DNA of 16,704 nt from QQUD01 sp039029915 (GTDB lineage Bacteria > Chloroflexota > Anaerolineae > Promineifilales > Promineifilaceae), in NCBI GenBank assembly GCA_039029915.1, contig JBCCFD010000133.1, positions 1-16,704 of the forward strand. Direction: 5' to 3'. Each line of letters starts with the position of its first letter. The stretch's first letter is position 1. The position numbers were made by a program, and so were the translations under genes. The notes beneath the pieces were generated by a model. The model worked only from the letters and a program-made list of their open reading frames with translations, was not told the DNA's origin and did not search any database. Positions 1-7,777 of the stretch are shown here, in pieces.

Positions 1-1316
1 ACTTCAGTCAGAACAAGAAAAATGCCAATATAAATGGATATAAATGAAATTTTTCGTTTACGCCCCAGTTCATCTAGGCATTCATCGGCCGTTTTTTCGG
101 AAAAGGCTCTAAAGGTAGTCCACTTACCTCCAATTAAGTTGAGAACAGGAAAGTTAGCAGCGGTTGAAGCCGGTATCGTTTCGATCTTGTGATCCCGGCT
201 GATTTGGCCGGTTGTATTGGTTTTGGCTGCTGGCAACGGCCGTACCCCTGAAAACGAAAATACGATGTGTGAACGATTAACCTGAATGTTTGGAAAGACG
301 CGTTCCACCATTTCTAAAAAGTAATCAATCTCTTCTTCAGTGCAAACGGCATTGTCTGGATGATCAATTCGTAAATCAGATGTGCCAATCATGACGCGAT
401 GTTTAAATGGGTAGATCAGGACAATACGGCCGTCTTCATTCTCGAAGAAAAATTCCCGCCCCTGAATTGCTTCCAATAGCTTTGGATGATCTAATACGAG
501 GTGAGAGCCTTTGGTGCCGCCGATAAACTCCGTTTGTTGGCCCATTTCCTGGTTCGCAAAATCGATCCAGGGGCCAGCCGCGTTGATAACGATCTTTGGT
601 GTTAGGGATAAACGGCCGTTTGTGAGTTCGTCAATAATTTCTACAGAGCTCCCCTTGGCCTGTCCAATTGAGACATAGTTTAAGGCAATTGCTTCGTCAG
701 AGGTTAATTGGGCATCAGACAATAACTCCATGCAAATCCGTTCGGGAGAAGGCATCATGGCATCGTAATAAGTTGCTGTACACAATAAGTCAGGGTGCAG
801 GTCAGGAAACTGCTTCATGGAAGCCTGTTTCATATGGAATTCATGTTTCGGTACCGTTCCTTGTGCACTGGTGTAAGCATCGTACATCATAAGTCCGAGC
901 TTGATAACAATAGCGCCCCTTTCTGAAGGCCTGTCAAGCAGGTTAAGAAATTTCAGAGGGGCATTCAGCAGGCCAGAAGTCCAGTTAAAAATAGGAATGG
1001 TTGTTGCTAGCGGCGCCACAAGGTGAGGGGCGTTTTCAATAAGGCGGTTCCGTTCCTTGACAGCTTCCCTTACCAATCTAAATTCGCCGTTTTCTAAGTA
1101 GCGAATCCCACCGTGAACCATATGGGATGATGCCGCGCTCGCGCCAGAACAGAAATCTTTTTTATCGATTAGGACAGTTCGAACCCCTTGATAGGCTAAA
1201 TCACGGAACGTGCCGATACCGTTGATGCCTGCGCCTACAATAAGGACGTCAATTTCGGGATTTTCTCTTAGCGTCTCAAAAATTTGAGAACGATCTTTAT
1301 GCATTAGATTTGTCAT
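1..1316 (-). CDS. glpD: Aerobic-type glycerol-3-phosphate dehydrogenase (FAD), 3' end outside window
   Basis: Oxidises sn-glycerol-3-phosphate to dihydroxyacetone phosphate with FAD, normally at the membrane, feeding electrons to quinones. Reading the minus strand from the ATG at 1314-1316 gives an uninterrupted frame of 438 codons to the window edge; family members are about 500-560 residues, so the C-terminal part lies outside. Visible: the Rossmann FAD motif GAGING (residues 28-33), the family signature HGGIRYLE (68-75), SGVRPLPA near 357 and GGKWTTFR near 396. A second ATG lies four codons in; neither has a clear ribosome binding site. The last 15 or so visible residues (after GRKRK) match the usual conserved IGGG segment poorly, retaining only IxIG-like positions; no better frame was found there, so divergence or a sequence error is possible. 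It is transcribed divergently from the histidine-kinase-like gene. Family identity is confident; the symbol follows the family. Confidence 0.93.
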   Translation of the reverse strand, partial: MTNLMHKDRSQIFETLRENPEIDVLIVGAGINGIGTFRDLAYQGVRTVLIDKKDFCSGASAASSHMVHGGIRYLENGEFRLVREAVKERNRLIENAPHLVAPLATTIPIFNWTSGLLNAPLKFLNLLDRPSERGAIVIKLGLMMYDAYTSAQGTVPKHEFHMKQASMKQFPDLHPDLLCTATYYDAMMPSPERICMELLSDAQLTSDEAIALNYVSIGQAKGSSVEIIDELTNGRLSLTPKIVINAAGPWIDFANQEMGQQTEFIGGTKGSHLVLDHPKLLEAIQGREFFFENEDGRIVLIYPFKHRVMIGTSDLRIDHPDNAVCTEEEIDYFLEMVERVFPNIQVNRSHIVFSFSGVRPLPAAKTNTTGQISRDHKIETIPASTAANFPVLNLIGGKWTTFRAFSEKTADECLDELGRKRKISFISIYIGIFLVLTE

Positions 1317-1410
1317 ATTTGAATTTTAGCGTTTTCTTAGCTATTGAAGCAAAAAAATGGGAAGAAGTGCTTGAAACATATGCTGATAATGCTTTTCATC
1401 TCCTCGAGGT

Positions 1411-1440
1411 TTAGAAACTTGTGAGATCGGTTTTTGTCAA
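1411..1440 (-). promoter_or_regulatory. Possible glpD promoter
   Basis: On the minus strand a perfect -35 hexamer TTGACA (1435-1440) is followed after 18 bp by a weak -10 match, TTCTAA (1411-1416). This would leave a leader of roughly 90 nt before the ATG at 1316. The -10 is poor, so this is a suggestion only. Confidence 0.25.
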
Positions 1441-1499
1441 AATCTGTTTTTCCGAACACTTAACTGAAATTTTACTGCATAAATTGTCCCATTCTGCTA

Positions 1500-1508
1500 T
1501 GGTATACT
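1500..1508 (+). promoter_or_regulatory. Possible extended -10 promoter for the kinase-like/LysM operon
   Basis: TGGTATACT matches an extended -10 element (TGn followed by TATACT). No good -35 box lies 16-18 bp upstream, as is common for extended -10 promoters. The start point would be near 1515, giving a leader of about 240 nt before the ATG at 1753. Confidence 0.35.
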
Positions 1509-1523
1509 CTGGCTGTGTGGAAT

Positions 1524-1550
1524 AAAAAATACCGGTCTGGTAATTTTTTT
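1524..1550 (+). terminator. Terminator-like hairpin with T-run in the 5' leader
   Basis: AAAAAATACC (1524-1533), a 5-nt loop, GGTA (1539-1542), a bulged A, then seven T (1544-1550). The stem is A/T-rich and weak in GC, so its strength is doubtful. It would start about 10 nt after the predicted start point of the extended -10 promoter, and could act as an attenuator or an insulator from upstream transcription. Confidence 0.3.
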
Positions 1551-1752
1551 ATTCTCTTTATCGTAAATCACCTTGAGCAGCTGGGAGTTTAGAATCCCCA
1601 TGTGGTTTATTAATATTTCGCAACAGAAGTGCGCATAAGTTTTAGATGAGCGAAATACTGAGCGGTTATTCGGATTGTTTACATCATAATTTGATAGGCA
1701 CTTCCGGAAAACTGCACAAGAAGCAAAAATCTTGGTTCCAAATTCGTAGTTT

Positions 1753-4374
1753 ATGGATTTTTTAACGCAAATTACCCAACTTCTTAGCGACTCCCCAGGG
1801 AATATTGTTTACCACCTCGTTACCCTCTTTGCCCTGCAGGCTGTTTTTGCAATCTCATTCAGCCAGTGGCGGCGAAACCCAGAAAGTACGCTTTCATTCC
1901 GGTTTGCAATTTCTGCTTTGGCGATCATTATGGGGCGGCTTGGTATTGTTGTCTTGGTTTTGGCGGCTAGCTTACTGCCTTGGACAACGGCCGTTTTACC
2001 CTTGCTAGAACAATCGGTGAACACCTTGACTGTTTTGGCTGTGTTGTGGGCTATTGTTCCCTCTATCACATCGCTACCTCGGCTTAGTGATCTGTTTGTC
2101 TTGATTGGCGGTTTAATTGTCATCGCCATGACTATATCCTTCTATCCCAGCTGGTTAGAGGCCTCTCTACAAGGTGTTTTTTATCTAACCACAACGCAAG
2201 CCACAGTTTGGTTTATTGCCCAAATTACCCTTCTGGCGATTGGGTTTTTACTCGTTCTCTTGAACGCCGTTTGGCGTCAAACATTAAGCCCCATCATCAT
2301 CGGCGTTTTGTTAACAACGGGCGTTTTCCAACTGCTTAACTACCCGCAGCTTTTACCGACAGACACCCACATCGGTTTTTGGATCCGACTTGGGCATTTT
2401 GTAGCCTTCCCCCTTTGGGCGGTTATGGCTTATCGACAATCCCTGTTGCCAATGTTGCGGGTACAGCAGCAAGAAATCCGCTTTGACGCTTGGGGTGATA
2501 TTTTTAAACGAGCTGGATTTACGGCCGTTGCTGAAACCCAATCTGAATTACTAAACGCCATCGTGAACCTATCGAATCCGCTTCTAAAACCATTGTTTAT
2601 CGCCGTGGCGGGGGTGGATAACGATAATCCAGGCCAGATGCTGCTAGTTAGCAACCAGCCTCAAAAAGAGGCCAATAGTCCGCGTTCATGGGTTGTTCAA
2701 ATTGCCGAATTTGCCTCAATTCAGGTTGCGCTCAACCAAAACCGACCCATTGAAATAAATTTATCTGGGGCTGGTGCGGGTCAACTCCATCGATTTTCGG
2801 AAAAACTATCACTGGGCGAGATGGAATCAATGATCATCCACCCAGTGCTGTACGGACATCAAACCCAAGGCGTTTTTATTATTGGGAGTCGTACAGAAAA
2901 TTCGTTTGATGAGGAGTCCAAATCCTTAGCGGAATCTTTGGCAACGTACAGCGGTTACTTAATTGCAAACCATCGCAATAGAAAATCTCAGGTTGCCGCT
3001 CAAGATTCTGGTCCAGTTCAAGCGTCACCACCCGTTTTACCAGACACAAATGAAGTGATTAGCGGCCGAATCATCTCGCTCGAACAAGAGCGTGATACGC
3101 TGCAGCAGCGTTTGGAAACGGCCGAAAACAAATTAAAGCGGGCGGAAGATCGGGCCGCTGATTCAGCTCAGAAGGCGCAAGGCCTCGTAGCGGCCATGGA
3201 GGCGCTGCAGCAGCAGCCTGCACCGGTTGGCCCATCTAAAGATCATCATGTTATTCAGCAGTTGGAAGAGCTCCAACAGGAACGAGAGCAGCTAATTAAT
3301 AACTTAGAGTCAGCAAACGGCCGTATTTTGCAATCCGAAACTAAAATGGCGGAACTGCAAAAGAAAACGCAAGAAGCCATCTCGAAAAATAAAAAAGCCA
3401 GTGCTGATTCACGAATTAAAGAGTTAGAGCGTGAAGTTGAGGCACTGCGGGAATCTCTGACCGAAGCTGAAGATGCGATGGCCATGGCCGCTGCCGGACA
3501 GGGAGATTTAAGCCCTGAATGGGTCATGCTAACAATTACGAGATATTCGGGTCAATTAGAACAGGCTCAAGCCCGTATTGAAACGCTTGAAGCAAAGCTT
3601 GGTCATCAAAGTGCCGCCCCCAGTAATGATGTGCTAATTGGTGTGATTCAAGAGCTGCGAACGCCAATGACGTCTATTGCTGGCTTTACCGACTTATTGC
3701 TGGGAGGCTCCTTGGGTAATTTGGGAGTTAAGCAGCGTGATTTACTCCAAAGAATTCAGGCAAATGCTGATCGAATGGGTAGCATGTTGGAACAAATTAT
3801 GCAGTTAGTGCCGGCTGCTGATGATGAAACTGCCCCATCAATTGTTGAAAAAGTGGATGTCCGTGAGGCTGTAGAAACGGCCGTTAATAGCGTCATGCCC
3901 CAAGTACGTGAAAAGCGTATTCACCTTGATTTCGACGTTTCAGATAATTTGCCTGCCTTAACAATTAATCGGAAAGATTTCCATCAAATCATTTCCAATC
4001 TGCTTGATAATGCGTGTATCGCTTCAGGAACAGATGGCAATATTTTACTGTCTGCATATCCTCGCGAGCTAAATCGGAGCGATGTACAGCATGATCAGCC
4101 CTTATCATTTATTGAAATTACCATTCAGGACAGCGGAGATGGCATTTCGACTGAAGATTTAGCGAATGTCTTTTCAGCCCACTACAACCCTGAAGAACCC
4201 CTGATTGCTGGATTGGGTGACACCACGGCTGGATTGAGCTTAGCGCATTCATTAACGGTTCAAAACGGGGGGCGTTTATGGGTTGATAGCGAAAAAGGAA
4301 AAGGTTCAATCTTTTCCCTATTATTTTCGTTGAATCCCTTCCAAGATAGCGTAAAGAACGGGAGCATTTCCTAA
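1753..4374 (+). CDS. 7-TM, GAF, coiled-coil histidine-kinase-like protein lacking the phospho-accepting His
   Basis: 873 residues. The N-terminus (about 1-232) has seven hydrophobic segments (near 15-37, 50-75, 88-106, 114-131, 149-172, 176-195, 208-230), so it is a polytopic membrane sensor. A GAF-like domain follows (about 255-405), then a long charged coiled coil (about 435-605), a HisKA-like region (620-690) and an HATPase domain (735-862). The H-box reads IQELRTPMTSIAGF where kinases have SHELRTP: Gln633 replaces the phosphorylated His. The N-box (NLLDNA, 749-754) and G1 box (D793-x-G-x-G) are kept, while the G2 box is degenerate (GLSLA, 827-831, for GLGLA). Known for the family: His is essential for autophosphorylation. 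Inference: an ATP-binding pseudokinase or signal scaffold. No response regulator is adjacent; the LysM gene starts 3 nt after its stop. No clear Shine-Dalgarno precedes the ATG. Confidence 0.85.
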   Translation: MDFLTQITQLLSDSPGNIVYHLVTLFALQAVFAISFSQWRRNPESTLSFRFAISALAIIMGRLGIVVLVLAASLLPWTTAVLPLLEQSVNTLTVLAVLWAIVPSITSLPRLSDLFVLIGGLIVIAMTISFYPSWLEASLQGVFYLTTTQATVWFIAQITLLAIGFLLVLLNAVWRQTLSPIIIGVLLTTGVFQLLNYPQLLPTDTHIGFWIRLGHFVAFPLWAVMAYRQSLLPMLRVQQQEIRFDAWGDIFKRAGFTAVAETQSELLNAIVNLSNPLLKPLFIAVAGVDNDNPGQMLLVSNQPQKEANSPRSWVVQIAEFASIQVALNQNRPIEINLSGAGAGQLHRFSEKLSLGEMESMIIHPVLYGHQTQGVFIIGSRTENSFDEESKSLAESLATYSGYLIANHRNRKSQVAAQDSGPVQASPPVLPDTNEVISGRIISLEQERDTLQQRLETAENKLKRAEDRAADSAQKAQGLVAAMEALQQQPAPVGPSKDHHVIQQLEELQQEREQLINNLESANGRILQSETKMAELQKKTQEAISKNKKASADSRIKELEREVEALRESLTEAEDAMAMAAAGQGDLSPEWVMLTITRYSGQLEQAQARIETLEAKLGHQSAAPSNDVLIGVIQELRTPMTSIAGFTDLLLGGSLGNLGVKQRDLLQRIQANADRMGSMLEQIMQLVPAADDETAPSIVEKVDVREAVETAVNSVMPQVREKRIHLDFDVSDNLPALTINRKDFHQIISNLLDNACIASGTDGNILLSAYPRELNRSDVQHDQPLSFIEITIQDSGDGISTEDLANVFSAHYNPEEPLIAGLGDTTAGLSLAHSLTVQNGGRLWVDSEKGKGSIFSLLFSLNPFQDSVKNGSIS

Positions 4375-4377
4375 ACA

Positions 4378-5418
4378 ATGACTAGCGGTCGCTGGCAAAC
4401 AAATCTTATCATTACATTGGTGGTTTTTTTTACGCTGGGTATTGGCTTTTTAATGGCCCGGCTAGACTTTACGACCTTTGATTTGCTACCCACACAAACG
4501 GCCGTTGCCAATGCCCCAGATGAGCCAACCCCAACGGAGACTACTCTTCCCGTGGTGCCCATTCCAACAAGCACACCATCACCACCAGGTGAGACCGTTG
4601 AGCCAACCCGACTGTCTAAAGCGACGAATACTCCAATGCCTGATGGAGACATGCCCTGCGTGGCGCCGCCATCACACTGGGTGACCTACCAAGTGCAAGC
4701 TGATGATTCGATTTTGTCTCTTTCAATTGCGTTTGAAACCACACAAGAAGAAATTATCCAGTTCAATTGTTTGGCGGCGCGCTCTTTGACGACCGGAAGC
4801 ACGATATTTGTGCCAGGTATTACCCCAACCCCGAAAGTTTGTGACGGTCCGCCCGCCTCTTGGGAGCTTTACACGGTCCAGCAGGGAGACACGATGTTTT
4901 CTTTGGCGCGTTTTCGGGGGGTAACCGTTTTAGATGTATTGAACGCGAATTGTCTAAACTCACCTTCGATTAAAGCGGGTGAGCAGATTTGGCTTCCGGC
5001 CACGATTGTGATTACGATGACACCCACATCGCTACCAACAGCAACCGTTGAACCCACCGCCACAAGCACAGATGAACCAGATGTAGTGCCTACAAACACA
5101 CCGTCAGTTGAACCCTCAGCTACTTTAACGCCAGAACCGATTGCGACTTTGACGCCAACCGGTACGCTAACCCCTGTACCGACCTCAACGACAACCCCAA
5201 CATCTACATCAACCGCGATACCAACGGCTACGGTAACTGAAACGGCCGTTCCAGCCAGTACCCCAACCCCAGCCCCAACTGAAACACCGACGCTGCCGCC
5301 AACCGATACCCCAACCCCAGCGCCAACTGAAACCCCAACGCTGTCGCCTACCGACACCCCAACGGTACCACCAACCAGTACACCTACCCCGACATCAACG
5401 CTCGCACCGAGTGAATAA
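4378..5418 (+). CDS. Membrane-anchored protein with two LysM domains and Thr/Pro-rich tail
   Basis: 346 residues. A single hydrophobic segment (about 8-27) after a short N-terminus with Arg anchors the protein, with the rest outside the cytoplasm. Two LysM domains, which bind N-acetylglucosamine-containing glycans such as peptidoglycan, span about 101-147 (WVTYQVQADDSILSLS...) and 162-208 (YTVQQGDTMFSLA...). A Cys pair flanks or lies in each (94 and 131; 155 and 192), suggesting disulphides in an oxidising location. Residues 35-92 and 215-346 are Thr/Pro/Ser-rich and probably extended, possibly glycosylated. The ATG lies 3 nt after the stop of the kinase-like gene, with only a distant GGGAG upstream, so translational coupling is likely. 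Inference: a wall-contacting partner of the 7-TM protein. The substrate is not known. No catalytic domain is present. Confidence 0.85.
   Translation: MTSGRWQTNLIITLVVFFTLGIGFLMARLDFTTFDLLPTQTAVANAPDEPTPTETTLPVVPIPTSTPSPPGETVEPTRLSKATNTPMPDGDMPCVAPPSHWVTYQVQADDSILSLSIAFETTQEEIIQFNCLAARSLTTGSTIFVPGITPTPKVCDGPPASWELYTVQQGDTMFSLARFRGVTVLDVLNANCLNSPSIKAGEQIWLPATIVITMTPTSLPTATVEPTATSTDEPDVVPTNTPSVEPSATLTPEPIATLTPTGTLTPVPTSTTTPTSTSTAIPTATVTETAVPASTPTPAPTETPTLPPTDTPTPAPTETPTLSPTDTPTVPPTSTPTPTSTLAPSE
5260..5355 (+). repeat. Tandem 48-nt repeat, two copies, in the Thr/Pro tail
   Basis: Two adjacent 48-nt units (5260-5307 and 5308-5355) encode TPTPAPTETPTLPPTD and TPTPAPTETPTLSPTD, which differ by one residue. 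They lie within a longer degenerate TPT-type region, so copy number may vary between strains. Confidence 0.8.
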
Positions 5419-5465
5419 GTTGATTTATTTTTGTAAGCGTGTGGTTATTACTTTGAGTAAAAACT

Positions 5466-5515
5466 AGTAGTCCGCCAAACATCTTTTGCTGAGTGACGCG
5501 ATGGCTAGGACTACT
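5466..5515. repeat. Inverted repeat 1 of three in convergent spacer
   Basis: AGTAGTCC (5466-5473) pairs perfectly with GGACTACT (5508-5515). Inside, GCC (5474-5476) can pair with GGC (5503-5505) past a 2-nt bulge. There is no T-run, so it is not a standard intrinsic terminator. Confidence 0.65.
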
Positions 5516-5519
5516 TAAA

Positions 5520-5559
5520 GGTGCACCAAATCTACCCATTAATATTTGTTTGGTGCACC
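5520..5559. repeat. Inverted repeat 2 of three in convergent spacer
   Basis: GGTGCACCAAA (5520-5530) and TTTGGTGCACC (5549-5559) form a perfect 11-bp stem with an 18-nt loop. The outer 8 nt of each arm, GGTGCACC, are themselves palindromic, so each arm is also a possible dimeric protein site. Confidence 0.75.
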
Positions 5560-5567
5560 ACTAGGGT

Positions 5568-5624
5568 TTGTTGACATTTGGAGAAATCTAAGCCATTGCG
5601 CTGCATATCTTCAAATGTCAACAA
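5568..5624. repeat. Inverted repeat 3 of three in convergent spacer
   Basis: TTGTTGACATTTG (5568-5580) and CAAATGTCAACAA (5612-5624) form a perfect 13-bp stem, extendable inward by four more pairs including one G-T (GAGA with TCTT), around a loop of about 23 nt. It ends 3 nt before the stop codon of the minus-strand phosphatase gene, so it lies directly downstream of that gene and may stabilise or end its transcript. Confidence 0.75.
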
Positions 5625-5627
5625 GGC

Positions 5628-6242
5628 CTAATAATCAAGATGTGCCGTATCGTTGAGACGCGTTACGATTGGGTTGTCTTTCAGATTTTCAATGATGCTG
5701 ATTCCTGTGTTGCCACGCATTGAAAAACGGCCGTATTTTCCCTGTTCAATTCCCATAATCTGAGCCAATAAAACATGAATCAACTGTCCATGCGTAACGA
5801 CCGCCACAATGCTGCCTGCATTTGAATCAATAACCGACCGCAAAGCATTTAAAGCGCGTTTCTGCAAATCTTGATACTGCTCTCCGTTCGGTGGCTCAAG
5901 AATGCCATTAATCGCTTTACCCCAAATTTCAGGGAATTTTTCCTTAACTTGCTGACGGTTTAATCCTGAAAAATCACCAACATCTCGTTCGCGCCAAATT
6001 GGATCGGTCTTCACCGTGAGGTTGTGGGGTTTAGCAGCAATAACGGCCGTTTCATTGGCTCGCTTCAGATCGCTTGACACAAACGCATCAATCTGCCACG
6101 CTGCCAGACGAGTTTGTAAGGCTTCTGCCTGTGCCTGGCCCGTTTCATTGAGTGGAATATCCGCAAAGCCCTGCCAACGACCTATTAAATTCCATTCCGT
6201 TTGACCGTGTCGAATGAGAATGATTTTGGTGACTTCTGACAT
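5628..6242 (-). CDS. Histidine phosphatase family protein (phosphoglycerate mutase-like)
   Basis: 204 residues, the usual length for small cofactor-independent-of-metal histidine phosphatases related to GpmB, CobC and PhoE. The catalytic signature RHGQTEWN contains R11 and the phosphorylated H12; R61, the general acid-base E85 (RERDVGDFSG) and the second catalytic histidine H151 (THG) are all in place, so the enzyme should be active. The fold is shared by phosphoglycerate mutases and by phosphatases of many sugar or nucleotide phosphates; the substrate cannot be told from sequence. A good ribosome site (AAGGAG, 7 nt before the ATG) supports the start. It is monocistronic here: convergent with the LysM gene, divergent from the cupin-like gene. 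Confidence 0.92.
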   Translation of the reverse strand: MSEVTKIILIRHGQTEWNLIGRWQGFADIPLNETGQAQAEALQTRLAAWQIDAFVSSDLKRANETAVIAAKPHNLTVKTDPIWRERDVGDFSGLNRQQVKEKFPEIWGKAINGILEPPNGEQYQDLQKRALNALRSVIDSNAGSIVAVVTHGQLIHVLLAQIMGIEQGKYGRFSMRGNTGISIIENLKDNPIVTRLNDTAHLDY

Positions 6243-6571
6243 TAAACAACTCCTTATTGAACGAGGCTAAAATAGAGATATTGCGAAATTTACCTAAATG
6301 TTTGTAATAAACAGGGTGAGAAAACATGATATTAATAGTATACCTGTAAGGAGCGAACGGTAGGAGGCTAAATGCCAGTTTTAAATTTTATTACCCTAAA
6401 GGGTTTAAATACCCCGACACTTGTGGTGAGAAAAATTTCTTCTAGCCTTCGATACCCCTTCAGCTTGCGGCAGGGTAGTTCATTGCTTTTCAGGTATTTA
6501 GAAATCTTGACTGATTGATACGGTTTAGGTATCGTAAATATAAACAACCTTTTCCCGCTGAGGCTATTGCT
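6243..6571. other. Divergent spacer between phosphatase and cupin-like genes
   Basis: Apart from the possible 48-codon ORF and the ribosome site of the phosphatase (near 6250-6255), this spacer shows a short palindrome ACCCTAAAGGGT near 6390 and an AT-rich ATAGTATAC near 6336-6343 that reads as a weak -10 in either direction. No -35 box at proper spacing was found on either strand. Confidence 0.4.
6372..6518 (+). CDS. Possible small ORF of 48 residues with strong ribosome site
   Basis: An ATG at 6372 is preceded by AGGAGG with a 4-nt gap, and by a second AAGGAG about 15 nt further up. It encodes a basic 48-residue peptide beginning MPVLNFITLKGLNTP, with no recognised domain or TM helix. Its TGA overlaps a TTG (6515-6517) in frame with the cupin-like gene, so it could be a leader or coupling ORF. 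No homology basis; the ribosome site is the only support. Confidence 0.3.
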   Translation: MPVLNFITLKGLNTPTLVVRKISSSLRYPFSLRQGSSLLFRYLEILTD

Positions 6572-7777
6572 ATGAACCAACCATTGCCGAACCAATTACC
6601 AGCAAAAGAATTTGACTGTGGCACCACAACAGCCCCACCTGATGTGGCCACCATTATGGCTGCTGTGTTAGCCGAAGCCAAGCATCATGGCTTGGACATA
6701 GAATGTCTGTGTTGTCAATCTAAAGAGACTGAGTCGCCCAAAGAGGCGGCATCGCTGATGCAAAACATCCACGATGCCGCCTCTTTTTTGTTTTTACAGT
6801 GGAGATGTGCCATTCAGAATAGACGTCGAGTTGAGGCTTTAGCGATTGCTCGCTTGTTTAACGGCCTAACGTATGATGCCCGCTATTTGAATGAAAAATT
6901 CCAATTAATTGATTGGTCGCACATTGAAAAGCTAAAAGTTCGCATACAAACGGAGCTTGACTTTGCCAAATTTGAACCTGAAAAGCTGGGACAGATGATG
7001 AACGAAGCGGCTCGAGCTCATACGCATGAGCGAGCATGGCCTTGGGTTGTTTTGCCGACGTTTGCCCGTCAGCCATACGGCCGTATTCTGCTCACTACCG
7101 TCGATATTGGGCTTGATAACCCCCTTATCGTCACCCAACCTTTCTTTTTGCCTGGCCAAAGCACATTGTTTCATACTCACGGCCAAAATTGGGCTTACTC
7201 TTGTCCCTTAGGGGATTGTGATGAGAAAAATATTCACATCAATACCCTGTGGATGCCTAAAAATGAGGCTGAACCATTTCCGCTAAACTTAATTGATAAT
7301 GCAGATTATTGCAGTCATGAAGTTGCCATTGTGCCTCCAAAACTGATTCACGGCATTGCCCGAAAGCGAAATTGGCAAGATGCTGCTCCGCCTATTTCAC
7401 AATTGCTCACCTGTGCAGAGACTCAAGCTCACTGGTTGAGTGAAAATCGATTTGGGGAACTAGCCTGTATGCATATTTATTGTCCTGATGCACATTTAAC
7501 CCAGCATCTAAAAACTTCGCCTTTTGTTCAGGAAAATGAGCTTTTTTTTATTGAATACGACATGATTGTATTTGACCACTTTGGCAAATCAATATGGTCT
7601 GGGGGCGGTGGAAGTTGGCCACGCCGCATGATTGAATATGGCACCACGGGCGATCACTGTGGCATTTGTTTCGAAGAGGATGAGCGTAAAGAGAATCTTA
7701 ATCCAAATGAAGTTGCGAAATGGTTCATTCAAGACCCTGCGCCAACGCTTGTTAAGCTGAATTGTCGAGAGCCTTAA
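6572..7777 (+). CDS. Uncharacterised protein with central cupin-like metal site
   Basis: 401 residues from the ATG at 6572, chosen because GAGG lies 8 nt upstream; a TTG at 6515 would add 19 residues. I do not recognise the family. The middle part carries a cupin-like motif 1, G-x5-H-x-H (PGQSTLFHTHG, His201 and His203), and a motif 2-like P-x4-H (PPKLIH, His260), the three His expected of a mononuclear metal site in a beta-barrel; the usual Glu of motif 1 is not obvious. Around it are an alpha-helical N-terminal part (about 1-150) and a C-terminal part with many Cys and His (HIYC 301-304, DHCGIC 361-366). No signal peptide or TM. Its stop overlaps the start of the AviRa-like gene (TAATG), so the two are probably co-translated. 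Function unknown; a dioxygenase-like or ligand-binding cupin is one possibility. Confidence 0.75.
   Translation: MNQPLPNQLPAKEFDCGTTTAPPDVATIMAAVLAEAKHHGLDIECLCCQSKETESPKEAASLMQNIHDAASFLFLQWRCAIQNRRRVEALAIARLFNGLTYDARYLNEKFQLIDWSHIEKLKVRIQTELDFAKFEPEKLGQMMNEAARAHTHERAWPWVVLPTFARQPYGRILLTTVDIGLDNPLIVTQPFFLPGQSTLFHTHGQNWAYSCPLGDCDEKNIHINTLWMPKNEAEPFPLNLIDNADYCSHEVAIVPPKLIHGIARKRNWQDAAPPISQLLTCAETQAHWLSENRFGELACMHIYCPDAHLTQHLKTSPFVQENELFFIEYDMIVFDHFGKSIWSGGGGSWPRRMIEYGTTGDHCGICFEEDERKENLNPNEVAKWFIQDPAPTLVKLNCREP

Larger units (their letters stand above)
1317..1752. other. Divergent intergenic region between glpD and the kinase-like gene
   Basis: This 436-bp stretch carries no convincing gene. 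It is AT-rich and must hold the promoters of both divergent genes. Visible elements are the TTGACA box toward glpD, an extended -10 box toward the kinase-like gene (1500-1508), and a terminator-like hairpin with a T-run at 1524-1550. A minus-strand segment near 1384-1400 reads AGGAG directly against an ATG, too close to be a useful ribosome site. No known riboswitch was recognised. Confidence 0.6.

Noticed and set aside
668..892. Plus-strand 74-codon frame
   Set aside because: Lies wholly within the well conserved glpD reading frame on the other strand.
1309..1414. Plus-strand open stretch ending LETYADNAFHLLEV
   Set aside because: Looks protein-like by eye but has no ATG or ribosome site and overlaps the glpD start; too short to support.
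4869..5357. Minus-strand Val/Gly/Ser-rich frame of 162 codons
   Set aside because: It is the antisense of the Thr/Pro-rich LysM tail; low-complexity repeats leave several frames open. No ribosome site or domain.
5466..5624. Integron attC-like sites
   Set aside because: The arm ends do not fit the attC core-site pattern and there are no cassette-like genes or an integrase.
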